A DNA stretch of 10,064 nt. Source: Candidatus Tariuqbacter arcticus. Lineage in GTDB: Bacteria > Electryoneota > Tariuqbacteria > Tariuqbacterales > Tariuqbacteraceae. The translations under genes and the position numbers were made by a program. The stretch is from assembly GCA_013202315.1 (NCBI GenBank), contig JABMRZ010000278.1:1-10064 (forward strand), given 5' to 3'. Shown piece by piece: positions 1 through 6,826 of this stretch (position 1 is its first letter; the number at the start of each line of letters is the position of its first letter). The notes beneath the pieces are model-generated. The model was given only the letters and a program-made list of their open reading frames with translations. It had not been told where the DNA came from and ran no database searches.

Positions 1-108
1 ACACATTTTTGGGCGCTGCCACTATTCTCGGACAGACTGTTATCCGGAATCGCTCTCGTTTTCATTTATAACGAGCCGATTCCTGACGTGCTTCGCTTGC
101 GGGAATGA
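1..108 (+). other. possible 3' remnant of an upstream gene (unrecognised)
   Basis: Frame 1 is open from the first base to a TGA at 106-108 (35 codons, with a hydrophobic stretch reading SGIALVFIYN), and the stop lies inside the 77-111 repeat. Frame 3 is open to TAA at 69-71 and frame 2 to about 139, so no frame is clearly the coding one. Part of 1-76 may be the end of an upstream membrane protein cut by, or abutting, the repeat. No family is recognised and the stretch may be non-coding. A small inverted repeat (CTCGTT 55-60 with AACGAG 70-75) lies here; it is too short to call a terminator. Confidence 0.15.
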
Positions 109-111
109 CGA
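77..111. repeat. dispersed palindromic repeat, left copy
   Basis: A 35-bp sequence that recurs in inverted orientation at 10026-10060 with two mismatches. On the minus strand it reads GTCATTCCCGCAAGCG and ends in GGAATCG. Its ends are partly complementary (ATTCC near 79-83 with GGAAT near 102-106), so it can fold. Palindromic units beginning GTCATTCCCGC are widespread REP/MITE-like intergenic repeats in bacterial genomes. I infer a non-autonomous dispersed repeat; no transposase lies in the window. Confidence 0.75.
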
Positions 112-183
112 CATTGGAGGGACTGTTGATAAAAGCTGACTTGAGTGCATAACCGATAACAATTTGAGAATTCAAAGATATTG

Positions 184-189
184 AAGGAG
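184..189 (+). promoter_or_regulatory. Shine-Dalgarno-like AAGGAG before a non-standard start
   Basis: AAGGAG at 184-189 is the only near-perfect Shine-Dalgarno sequence at a plausible distance from a gene start in this window. Five nucleotides downstream, at 195, the codon in frame with the first glycosyltransferase is ATA, not ATG, GTG or TTG. The placement suggests that translation begins, or once began, at 195. Confidence 0.45.
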
Positions 190-194
190 CGACA

Positions 195-920
195 ATAGAA
201 CCGGAAACCGTTCAAGAAAAATCGAAATACAGCATTTCCATCGCCGTCCCCTGTTACAATGAAGCTGGTAACATTGAAGGAGTGGTGGACACCCTGTTAG
301 CGGAACTACCGAAAATCTTCGGCGATTTTGAAATTGTCATCGTGAATGACGGCAGTAAGGATAACACCGGTGAAATCGCCGACAGGCTGACGCGGAAACA
401 CGATGTGGTGCGGGTTATTCATCATCCTACAAATTTCGGCTATGGAGGTTCGGTCAAAGAAGGCTATTACGCGGCGAAGAAGGAGCTGGTATGCCTTTTC
501 CCGGGCGATGGGCAGTTCGATATCCGGGAACTCAGAAAGCTCTTGCCTTTGATGGATCGAGTGGATATCGCCGCCACCTACCGAATTAACCGCCGCGACC
601 CGTTCCACCGCAAGGTGAACCAATTCATCTACAACAAGGCGATATGGCTTCTGTTCGGCATTCCTTTCAGAGATATCGACTGCGGCTTTAAACTGATGAA
701 GACCAAGATTTTCAGGGTGATTGAACTAGAAACCGTCGGCGCGCTCATCGATGCGGAATTTTATTTCAAGTCCAAAAGGAAAGGGTTCTCCTATGAGGAA
801 ATCGGTGTAACCCACCTCCCTCGTGATTTCGGAGTCTCAACCGGCGCAAAATTCTATGTCGTTTTTCACGCCGTTTTTGAAATCCTCCGTTTCTGGTGGA
901 AAATAAGGAGTTACCGCTGA
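195..920 (+). CDS. GT2 family glycosyltransferase, polyprenyl-phosphate hexose synthase-like (first of two)
   Basis: Probable cytoplasmic or membrane-peripheral GT-A glycosyltransferase of family 2, of the type that moves a sugar from a nucleotide donor to polyprenyl phosphate. Counting from codon 195, the family hallmarks are VPCYNEAGNI at 18-27, VNDGS at 50-54, a GDGQFD metal/donor-binding motif at 104-109, and a DIDCGFKLM block typical of dolichyl-phosphate-mannose-synthase-like enzymes. The C-terminus has no transmembrane pair, so it is a short, soluble form of about 241 residues. The frame is open from 168. The first standard start codon, GTG at 282, would delete the first beta strand and the NE motif, so it is rejected. 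I place the start at ATA 195 because AAGGAG lies 5 nt upstream; ATT at 180 is an alternative. The neighbour 19 nt downstream is a paralogue. Family is secure; donor, acceptor and start are not. Confidence 0.87.
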   Translation: MEPETVQEKSKYSISIAVPCYNEAGNIEGVVDTLLAELPKIFGDFEIVIVNDGSKDNTGEIADRLTRKHDVVRVIHHPTNFGYGGSVKEGYYAAKKELVCLFPGDGQFDIRELRKLLPLMDRVDIAATYRINRRDPFHRKVNQFIYNKAIWLLFGIPFRDIDCGFKLMKTKIFRVIELETVGALIDAEFYFKSKRKGFSYEEIGVTHLPRDFGVSTGAKFYVVFHAVFEILRFWWKIRSYR

Positions 921-925
921 TATAT

Positions 926-943
926 ATGAATATTAGTCGATGA
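926..943 (+). other. five-codon minicistron overlapping the next start
   Basis: ATG at 926 reads M-N-I-S-R and stops at TGA 941-943, which overlaps the ATG of the next gene (940-942) as ATGA. AAGGAG at 905-910 lies 15 nt upstream of 926, which is longer than usual. It could pass ribosomes to the second glycosyltransferase, whose own ATG lacks a Shine-Dalgarno sequence. A chance occurrence is equally possible. Confidence 0.2.
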
Positions 944-1707
944 AATACAAGATAGACCGGCTGGAACTCCCGCCGCTGGAAGAAGTGGACCTGACCAATC
1001 TCGATCTGAGCGGAGGCGTCGGGGTGATGCTGCCGGCGTATAACGAGGAGGAAAATATCGAGCGGGCGGTGAAAAATTCGGTGGAAATGCTGGCAAGCTT
1101 CACCGATAACTACGAAGTGCTGGTGGTCAATGACGCTTCCACCGATAAAACCGGACGAATACTCGAGGATATGTCGAGGGATAACTCTCATATCAGGGTG
1201 GTTCATCATAAGAAGAACCTGCGGCTGGGCGGCGCTATTCGCACCGGCTTCAAAGAGAGCGGTAAAGAAATCATTTTCTACTGCGACAGCGACAGCCCGG
1301 TCGATATGTGGGATGTGAAGCGGGTGCTGCCGCTGATGGCTACTTACGATTTGGTCGCCGGATACAGGCTCACTCGGGAGGAAAGATTCATCAGAAAAGT
1401 TTATTCCAAAACATATAACAGCATCATCCGAAGTCTTTTCGGTTTCAAACTGACCGATATAAATTTCTCCTTCAAACTCATAAAGAAAAAGGTGTTCGAG
1501 AATATAGAACTCCATTCAAACGGCGGCTTCATCGATGCGGAATTCATCTCTGAAATCCTGCGCGGCGGATTCCGCGCCGCGGAAGTGGGCGTTCACTACT
1601 ACCCTCGAGCGACCGGTGAATCCACTATGGCTTCACCCTCGGTAATCCTGGAAATTATGGCTGAAATGTGGAAATATTACCAGCGGATGAAAAAAGGCTC
1701 ATCGTAA
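940..1707 (+). CDS. GT2 family glycosyltransferase, polyprenyl-phosphate hexose synthase-like (second of two)
   Basis: A 255-residue GT-A glycosyltransferase related to its upstream neighbour. It carries PAYNEEENI at 32-40, VNDAS at 63-67 and CDSDSPVD at 115-122, where D116 and D118 match the DxD metal/nucleotide-sugar site. The downstream block reads TDINFSFK at 172-179 in place of the DIDCGFK of gene 1, so the acceptor-side pocket differs. No C-terminal membrane helices are present, and about 27 extra residues precede the first beta strand. ATG 940 is the only good start, since an in-frame stop lies at 934-936. Likely role: loading a sugar, probably different from that of gene 1, onto a lipid carrier. 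The 3' end overlaps the deacetylase gene by 40 nt, implying translational coupling. Substrates cannot be read from sequence. Confidence 0.92.
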   Translation: MKYKIDRLELPPLEEVDLTNLDLSGGVGVMLPAYNEEENIERAVKNSVEMLASFTDNYEVLVVNDASTDKTGRILEDMSRDNSHIRVVHHKKNLRLGGAIRTGFKESGKEIIFYCDSDSPVDMWDVKRVLPLMATYDLVAGYRLTREERFIRKVYSKTYNSIIRSLFGFKLTDINFSFKLIKKKVFENIELHSNGGFIDAEFISEILRGGFRAAEVGVHYYPRATGESTMASPSVILEIMAEMWKYYQRMKKGSS

Positions 1708-2525
1708 ACGCCGATGATTTCGGGCAGGCGGCTTCCATTAATCGCGGAATAGTCGAAGCGCACCAAAAGGGAATAGTCACCAGCGCTTCCCTGCTGGCGA
1801 ACGGCGACAGATTGGATGACGCTCTGGAAAAAACGCACTGTCTTCCGAATTTGGGGCTGGGGATTCATTTGAGCCTGGTCTTCGGCAAACCGGTTTCCCC
1901 CCCGGATAAAATCCCTTCTCTGCTTTCCAAAGGCGGCGATTTCGCCCGGGGCTACAGTCAATTCGCCGTGCGTTATATGATGGGGCGTGTGAAATTGTCG
2001 GAAGTGCAATACGAATGGGAAGCTCAGCGGGAAAAACTCGATAGAGTTGAAATATATCACATTGATTCACATCAACATCTCCATTTGCTCCCCGGATTAT
2101 TCAGATTGGTAGTGAAGTTAGCGAAAAAGTGGGGGATTCGTTATATTCGCGTTCCCCTGGAGAGTATTCACTTGAATCTGAAGGGGAACGCTCATCTGCC
2201 GATGAAAGTGTTGAATTCCTACGCCAAAGGCAAGAAATCAATTTTGAAACGAAACAATCTCAAATTCACCGATTTCTTCTTCGGTTCATCGTTCAGCGGG
2301 GGGATGATTAAATCCGCCTGGGAAGAGTTGATTCCCAAACTGCCGAAAGGCTTGACCGAAGTTATGTGCCATCCGGGACGGGAAGACGCTGAAACCCGCA
2401 GAAGCTATGGCTGGAAAAACAGTTGGGAAAGAGAATTGGAAGCGTTAACCGATCCTGAATTAAAGTGGATGATTGAGAAGGAAGGGATAATTCTGACGAA
2501 TTTCCGAAAAGCGGCAGAGTTTTAG
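1668..2525 (+). CDS. YdjC/ChbG-family carbohydrate deacetylase
   Basis: Metal-dependent carbohydrate deacetylase of the YdjC/ChbG family, whose members (ChbG, HpnK-type and NaxD-type proteins) remove N-acetyl groups from sugars. Conserved blocks appear in order: NADDFG at 14-19 (metal-binding and catalytic aspartates), GIHLSL at 65-70 (metal-ligand histidine), HIDSHQHLH at 131-139, and VMCHPG at 232-237. At 285 residues it has family-typical length, with no signal peptide or membrane helix, so it should act in the cytoplasm or on the inner membrane face. The start is uncertain: GTG 1668 gives nine residues before KRLIVNADDFG, whereas family members usually begin one to three residues before that block. 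The start lies inside the preceding GT2 gene. Next to lipid-carrier glycosyltransferases, it probably de-N-acetylates a lipid-linked amino sugar (inference). Confidence 0.92.
   Translation: MEILPADEKRLIVNADDFGQAASINRGIVEAHQKGIVTSASLLANGDRLDDALEKTHCLPNLGLGIHLSLVFGKPVSPPDKIPSLLSKGGDFARGYSQFAVRYMMGRVKLSEVQYEWEAQREKLDRVEIYHIDSHQHLHLLPGLFRLVVKLAKKWGIRYIRVPLESIHLNLKGNAHLPMKVLNSYAKGKKSILKRNNLKFTDFFFGSSFSGGMIKSAWEELIPKLPKGLTEVMCHPGREDAETRRSYGWKNSWERELEALTDPELKWMIEKEGIILTNFRKAAEF
1690..1695 (+). other. A6 tract at a gene overlap, potential slippage site
   Basis: Six A residues follow an ATG (1687-1689) near the end of the second GT2 gene. In that frame the gene ends RMKKGSS. One extra A, or a -1 ribosomal shift here, would join that frame to the deacetylase frame as MKKRLIVNADDFG. 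This would give the deacetylase a textbook N-terminus or fuse the two proteins. The functional reading is inference. Confidence 0.3.
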
Positions 2526-2529
2526 TTAT

Positions 2530-2607
2530 CACCACAAAGACTCAAAGAGCACAAAGTTTCACAAAGATTTCATTAGTATTTTCAGTGTCTCTGTGTCCCC
2601 GTAGTTA
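2530..2607. repeat. imperfect palindromic intergenic repeat (CACAAAG / GTGTCTCTGTG type)
   Basis: The left arm (about 2530-2570) contains CAAAG four times at 8-11 bp spacing. The right arm (about 2579-2607) reads GTGTCTCTGTGTCC and is, in reverse complement, a degenerate match to the left arm (GACACAGAGA against GACTCAAAGA). It fills most of the gap between the deacetylase and the first GT39-like gene. It looks like a distant relative of the TTCGTG decamers at 6884-6913. Paired ACCACRAAG-type and CTTYGTGGT-type arms recur in many bacterial genomes. No ORF spans it. Confidence 0.55.
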
Positions 2608-2617
2608 GTCTGTTTTA

Positions 2618-2647
2618 ATGCAGAAAAATCCAGAATATCAATATTGA
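2618..2647 (+). other. nine-codon minicistron overlapping the next start
   Basis: ATG at 2618 reads M-Q-K-N-P-E-Y-Q-Y and stops at TGA 2645-2647, overlapping the TTG start at 2644 as TTGA. It may support coupled translation of the membrane glycosyltransferase. Alternatively, a one-base indel may have separated the true ATG from that gene. No Shine-Dalgarno sequence is visible. Confidence 0.2.
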
Positions 2648-4074
2648 AAGGTAAAATCAACGCATTCGTCTGGCGGCTCAACCGTCCGAAGACGGTGTAT
2701 CTTTTGATGCTGACCGCTTTCGTCATTCGGGCGGGTTTCGGAATCGCACTTGGGGAACGAGCCCTGCCGATGGCGGATCAAGCCGTCTTCGATGAACTCG
2801 CCCGTAATATCGCTGACGGCAGGGGTTTGATGGTCACGGAAAGATTGACCATTCCTTCGGACGATGTAATCCCTGAAGTGCGGGCGAGGTGGGACAGATT
2901 TGAAGCAGACCCCGAAAAGTTCCCCGAAAGAGTCCGCGACCTTCGCTTGAACGCTTTATGGGGAGTGATTCAGCCGGGGAAACCGACCGCCTTCATCGAG
3001 CCTTTAGTTCCCATAATATTCGCAACGATTTATAAAATTTTCGGACCCGGGCTGATAGCGCCGAGGATATTTCAGTCGCTGTTGGATGCGTTGGTAGTGG
3101 GGATGCTCTTCGGAATAGGGAATATCGCGCTGCCCAAATCCCGCGCACCGGGGATTGCGGCTTTGATATATGCTTTTTACCCCTTTTCGATAATGTTCAC
3201 CGGAGCATTGATAACCCAGCCGATTTATCTTTTCCTCCAATGCGCCAGCGTCTATTTGTTCTTCCGATTTATGCGTGAGCCCGGATGGGGAGTTGCAGTA
3301 TTGTTCGGCATCGCTTTCGGTTTGACCATTCTGACCCGGATTTCGATAATAACCTTTGCGCCGTTTTTCATAATAGCGTTAGCGGTCTGGGATGGTGAAA
3401 AACCCAAATGGACTCCCGCGATTAGCGCACTAATATTGGCTGGATTATTGCTCATACCCTGGGTAGTGAGAAATCAAACTGCGATGGGCGAACCCCTGCT
3501 CCTGCCCACAAAAGGGGGGAGAAATCTATGGGAATACAACAACCAGGTCTTTTCGCGGGAACGATTAATTGAAGGCGAATACCAAGGGACGGACGAACTC
3601 TACTTCCGCTTCGCTAAGAACAACATCGACAAGATAAAGGGGAAACAATTCATCAAGTTCCCTGAATTTACGGACGAAACGGAAATCGAACGGGACAGGA
3701 TACTCAACAATAATGTAAGACAATTCATAAGGCTGAATCCGGGGATATTCGTTAAACTGTGCTTCCTGCGTTTTTATCAATTCTTCCGGGTTACGCCCAC
3801 GCATCATCCGCATATCTTTTTCAAATTAGCCGCCTGGGCGTCGTTTGGGTGGATTCTGCCGTTGAGCATATTCGGGGGGGTGATTCTGTGGAAGAATTGG
3901 CGGCGGCTGGGTTTGATATACCTGCTTATTTTATATAATATCGGGATTCACACTCTGACGGCCAGCGGGATACCGCACCGGCTGCCGATAGACCCCTTCC
4001 TCATCTTGTTAGCCGCTTTCAGCCTGCATTGGATTGGGGCTAAGTTTGAAGAGATATTTTACGCTGAACGCTGA
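2644..4074 (+). CDS. GT39/ArnT-like polytopic membrane glycosyltransferase (first of two)
   Basis: A 476-residue integral membrane protein of the GT39 (protein mannosyltransferase/ArnT-like) type, GT-C fold, which uses a polyprenyl-phosphate sugar donor and acts on the outer face of the membrane. About nine to eleven hydrophobic segments run from residue 18 to 465. The first extracytoplasmic loop has acidic D45 and D50 in ADQAVFDELARNIADG, the usual site of the catalytic acid. IPWVVRN (271-277) followed by GGRNLWEYN (291-299), and PHRLPIDP (444-451), match blocks common to this family. Between the acidic motif and FIEPLVP (117-123) lies a charged stretch of about 50 residues (62-110), much longer than in the second copy. 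TTG 2644 is the only standard start before conserved sequence; the frame is closed at 2602-2604. The last three codons and stop lie in a heptamer repeat. It probably transfers the sugar prepared by the upstream genes. Confidence 0.88.
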   Translation: MKGKINAFVWRLNRPKTVYLLMLTAFVIRAGFGIALGERALPMADQAVFDELARNIADGRGLMVTERLTIPSDDVIPEVRARWDRFEADPEKFPERVRDLRLNALWGVIQPGKPTAFIEPLVPIIFATIYKIFGPGLIAPRIFQSLLDALVVGMLFGIGNIALPKSRAPGIAALIYAFYPFSIMFTGALITQPIYLFLQCASVYLFFRFMREPGWGVAVLFGIAFGLTILTRISIITFAPFFIIALAVWDGEKPKWTPAISALILAGLLLIPWVVRNQTAMGEPLLLPTKGGRNLWEYNNQVFSRERLIEGEYQGTDELYFRFAKNNIDKIKGKQFIKFPEFTDETEIERDRILNNNVRQFIRLNPGIFVKLCFLRFYQFFRVTPTHHPHIFFKLAAWASFGWILPLSIFGGVILWKNWRRLGLIYLLILYNIGIHTLTASGIPHRLPIDPFLILLAAFSLHWIGAKFEEIFYAER

Positions 4075-4085
4075 ACGGTGAACGG
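4063..4085 (+). repeat. heptamer tandem repeat GCTGAAC (about 3.3 copies)
   Basis: Units GCTGAAC 4063-4069, GCTGAAC 4070-4076 and GGTGAAC 4077-4083, then a partial unit. The first two units supply the last codons (A-E-R) and the TGA stop of the preceding gene, so unit number would alter the C-terminus. It resembles heptameric short tandem repeats known from cyanobacteria and other genomes. Confidence 0.75.
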
Positions 4086-4171
4086 TTATATGTGTTGATA
4101 CAAAGATTGTCAAACAAATATCGATTAGAATAATGACTAATTGCTTGGAACTTGTTAGGGAATCAACTTAA

Positions 4172-6064
4172 ATGAAAAAAGGATTTTTTCGGGATATCTT
4201 CAGAGGGACTTATTTGGGCGTCATAAGCTGCGCTTGGCTGGGTTATTTAATTGGATTGAGGATATTAAACTGGAATCATTCGCTATGGAGCGATTTTTCC
4301 AATGTGGCGGGCGCTCTGTTTTTCTCTACCCTGCTGTATGTCATTCTGGGGCTGGTTGTCGGTGTATTTTTTACCATAGGATTGAGAATAATATTCATTT
4401 TAGCGGGGAAAAAGGGCTCGCCAGGGGGATTCATTCGGACCTGGCTGATAGTTTATTCCGGGCTGACCATAATAGTCTTCACTTATTTGACCATCACGCG
4501 GACGCATCCCGACGCTCATGTGCTGATTTATGATGTTCACCTAGTAGTATTATATATTCTATCTTTGTTAGCCGGTTATTGGGTGATAGGTGTCCTCATA
4601 TCAAGAAGTGAAACCGGATTGGTGAAGGCGACTGTCCTGCCGATAGTAGTCTTCATAGCAGGGGGGCTGCTTGTCAGCTATTTCGGCACACCCAAGCCGC
4701 AACTTCCACTTCTGGGCAATATAGATGAAATATGCGATGCGGTTGAATCGGCAAACAGTGACGCCAAAGTGTTTTTATTTGCTGTAGATGGAGCCGAATG
4801 GGGAATAATCGACAGTCTGATAGCGGAAGGGAAAATGCCGGTGATGGCGGAGTTGATCGAACGGGGCGTTAGAGCCGACCTCAAAAGCCTGCCCACCCTG
4901 AAATCACCCTTAATTTGGACCAGTATGGCGACCGGAAAAGTTCCCGAAAAACACGGAATTTTGGACTTCGGCTCCTTCCAATTCCCCATTATGAAAAACA
5001 GTTTCATCAACTACCCGGATGGCATAGGATTCTATCGACTGGTATACACTATCATGCCGAAATGCGATATGCCGGTTACATCCACCACTCGGAAAGTGGA
5101 AGCGATTTGGGATATACTATCTATGGCGGATAAAACTGTGGGAGTGGTCGGATGGTGGGCGACCTGGCCGGCGGATTCGGTGAACGGGATAATGGTCTCC
5201 GATAGGTTCACTTATACGCTTTTCAACCCGAGGGCTTCAGCCAATACTTTAAGGAAAGGGCAGGTTTATCCGCCCGATTTGTTGGATGATATCATCCAAT
5301 TCGTCCGCCTCCCCCAAGATATGACCCAGGAAGAACTATCAAGATTCATCAAGGGTGAAGTTTCGGGCGATATTTTTCCAACCGAATGGGATGCATCCGG
5401 ACGCGAAGAATGGAATCCGCTTTATCAGTTGAAAATGGGCTACACTTCCGGAGAATCCTTCTTCAACGCATCGCTCTATCTGCTCGATGCGCAGCAGCCG
5501 GACTTCTTTACCGTCTATTTGGAGGGGAACGATATGGTAAGCCACTATTTCTGGCAGTATATGGACTCTTCGGAATACCCCGACCCAATATCAGCGGAAG
5601 ATATGGAACGCTTCGGTGAACTGATTCCGCGATATTACAGCTATTGGGATTCACTTTTGGGTGAAGCGATGAAGCACCTGGAAGAAGGAACGGATGTTAT
5701 CGTCGCATCCGACCACGGCTTCGGGCCCGATCCCAAGCCCAAAATCCCCTTCCGAGGCGGTGAACATCAGCTATTCGGAGTTTTCCTCGCCGCCGGACCT
5801 CATTTCAAGCAAGGTTATTCCGCCGAAGCCGCCTCGGTAATCGATTTAACCCCCACACTACTCTATCTCTATGACCTGCCGCTCGGTGAAGATATGGACG
5901 GGAAAGTTATGAAAGATATATTCAAGGAGGATTTCTCCGCTTCGGTATCGCCCGGCGCTATCGCTTCATACGAAACGGGGCGGCGCTTTCGCAGCAGTCT
6001 GACACCTTCATCGGCGGATGAATTGATAAAAGACCAACTCCGTTCTTTGGGATACACAAAGTAA
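4172..6064 (+). CDS. membrane-anchored alkaline-phosphatase-superfamily phosphodiesterase/transferase
   Basis: A 630-residue, two-part protein. Residues 1-172 hold five or six hydrophobic helices (about 11-33, 44-78, 87-108, 119-143, 150-171). Residues about 196-575 form an alkaline-phosphatase-superfamily catalytic domain resembling the type I phosphodiesterase and COG3379-like groups. Visible metal-site elements are FAVDGAEW with D206, GNDMVSHYFW with D454 and H458, ASDHGFGP with D514 and H515, and GGEH with H532. The nucleophile should lie in SPLIWTSMATG (245-255), either S245 or T250, followed by KVPEKHGILDF. The SVIDLTPTLLYL and MDGKVM blocks and the C-terminal LRSLGYTK are also typical. 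ATG 4172 has a weak AGGGA about 10 nt upstream. It may cleave a phosphodiester, or transfer a phospho-group, in envelope lipid or glycan; substrate and domain side are not determined. The methyltransferase gene follows after 2 nt. Confidence 0.88.
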   Translation: MKKGFFRDIFRGTYLGVISCAWLGYLIGLRILNWNHSLWSDFSNVAGALFFSTLLYVILGLVVGVFFTIGLRIIFILAGKKGSPGGFIRTWLIVYSGLTIIVFTYLTITRTHPDAHVLIYDVHLVVLYILSLLAGYWVIGVLISRSETGLVKATVLPIVVFIAGGLLVSYFGTPKPQLPLLGNIDEICDAVESANSDAKVFLFAVDGAEWGIIDSLIAEGKMPVMAELIERGVRADLKSLPTLKSPLIWTSMATGKVPEKHGILDFGSFQFPIMKNSFINYPDGIGFYRLVYTIMPKCDMPVTSTTRKVEAIWDILSMADKTVGVVGWWATWPADSVNGIMVSDRFTYTLFNPRASANTLRKGQVYPPDLLDDIIQFVRLPQDMTQEELSRFIKGEVSGDIFPTEWDASGREEWNPLYQLKMGYTSGESFFNASLYLLDAQQPDFFTVYLEGNDMVSHYFWQYMDSSEYPDPISAEDMERFGELIPRYYSYWDSLLGEAMKHLEEGTDVIVASDHGFGPDPKPKIPFRGGEHQLFGVFLAAGPHFKQGYSAEAASVIDLTPTLLYLYDLPLGEDMDGKVMKDIFKEDFSASVSPGAIASYETGRRFRSSLTPSSADELIKDQLRSLGYTK

Positions 6065-6066
6065 TT

Positions 6067-6693
6067 ATGGGAAAGCGAATATACCTTCCGCCCAAGCACC
6101 ATGTGCCGATTTTGGAAGACCCGATAAACTTCTATTACATTCCGATATTCAGCTCCTTCTTCATCAAGCGGCTCGAACTGGTTCTGTCTTTCGCCGAAGG
6201 GGAAAGTCTGGGCAGAGTGCTCGATATTGGATGCGGCACCGGAGTGTTGTTCCCCGAATTCAGCCGCCGGAGCGATTTGGTGGCGGGAATCGACACCTTC
6301 ATCCAGGATTACAGCCTCAAGGGATTAATGAAAATGGAAGGTATCGAAGCGTTGTTAGCTTGGGGAAGCGTCGAAGAAATACCCTTCAGAACCGAAACAT
6401 TCGATACCGTCGCCTGCATCAGCACCTTGGAACATATCAAGGATAATCAAGGAGCGATGACGGAAATAAAGAGAGTTCTGAAGCCCGGCGGAAGACTGCT
6501 GGCTGGTTTCCCGGTCAGGAACACCATTACCGATAAGCTATTGGGCGGTTCGACGGAATTTCATATCGCTTCCCATACGGATATTCTGAGGGCGGCGAGG
6601 GCGGTGTTCGGCCTGATTAAGGAAAAACACTTCCCGGGATGGGTGCCTTTGAATATTAGTTTATACTGTGCTTTTGAAGGGAGGAAATTATAA
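6067..6693 (+). CDS. class I SAM-dependent methyltransferase
   Basis: A 208-residue soluble methyltransferase with the Rossmann-like SAM fold. Motif I is LDIGCGTG at 52-59, the acidic ribose-binding residue is D76 in AGID, then EEIPFRTETFDTV at 103-115, LEHI at 121-124 and VLKPGGRLLAGFP at 137-149. This pattern fits the Methyltransf_11 (UbiE-like) type, which acts on small molecules, lipids or sugars. The N-terminal 45 residues (PPKHHVPILEDP, then an aromatic-rich helix) may form the substrate cap. It starts 2 nt after the phosphatase-superfamily stop without a Shine-Dalgarno sequence, so co-translation is likely. Target unknown; a sugar or lipid in the same pathway is inference. It is followed by a small hairpin and a 225-nt gap, so this may end a transcription unit. 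Confidence 0.9.
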   Translation: MGKRIYLPPKHHVPILEDPINFYYIPIFSSFFIKRLELVLSFAEGESLGRVLDIGCGTGVLFPEFSRRSDLVAGIDTFIQDYSLKGLMKMEGIEALLAWGSVEEIPFRTETFDTVACISTLEHIKDNQGAMTEIKRVLKPGGRLLAGFPVRNTITDKLLGGSTEFHIASHTDILRAARAVFGLIKEKHFPGWVPLNISLYCAFEGRKL

Positions 6694-6695
6694 AT

Positions 6696-6728
6696 ACTGA
6701 ATGCTGACAAAATCAGCCGCTGGTCAGT
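6696..6728 (+). other. nested inverted repeat after the methyltransferase
   Basis: An inner stem GCTGA (6703-6707) and TCAGC (6713-6717) with a 5-nt loop lies inside an outer pair ACTGA (6696-6700) and TCAGT (6724-6728). It starts 3 nt after the stop codon. There is no T-run, so it is not a convincing intrinsic terminator; it may be an mRNA 3' structure or a repeat remnant. Confidence 0.35.
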
Positions 6729-6826
6729 GTAATAATCTAAATTACAAATATAAAACAGCGATGAGCCTATTAACCTTATCTGATAATAATTCAATGACTT
6801 ATCCCATACGACAGTTTATTATTCTT

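Noticed and set aside
282..284. GTG as the start of the first glycosyltransferase
   Set aside because: It would remove the first beta strand and the VPCYNE motif, which the open frame upstream clearly encodes.
766..1515. 249-codon minus-strand ORF spanning the two GT2 genes
   Set aside because: It lies antisense to two clearly conserved glycosyltransferase genes, its translation shows no recognisable motif, and it covers their junction; it is a shadow of the + strand codon pattern.
1677..2070. Two overlapping minus-strand ORFs of about 100-127 codons
   Set aside because: Both are antisense to the deacetylase gene, whose catalytic motifs are intact; no domain or start signal supports them.
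2530..2607. CRISPR-like array because of repeated CACAAAG units
   Set aside because: Units are 8-11 bp apart without unique spacers of CRISPR length, and the right side is a complementary arm; no cas gene is present.
4095..4136. Possible promoter (TTGATA or TTGTCA with TAGAAT/ATAATG)
   Set aside because: TTGATA to TAGAAT is 25 nt and TTGTCA to TAGAAT is 13 nt; the only 17-nt pairing uses a poor -10. In A/T-rich sequence this is not better than chance.
4678..5010. 110-codon minus-strand ORF within the phosphatase-superfamily gene
   Set aside because: Antisense to the conserved metal-binding and nucleophile region, with no independent support.
6696..6728. Rho-independent terminator after the methyltransferase
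   Set aside because: Stems are only 5 bp and no T-run follows, so it is reported only as an inverted repeat.
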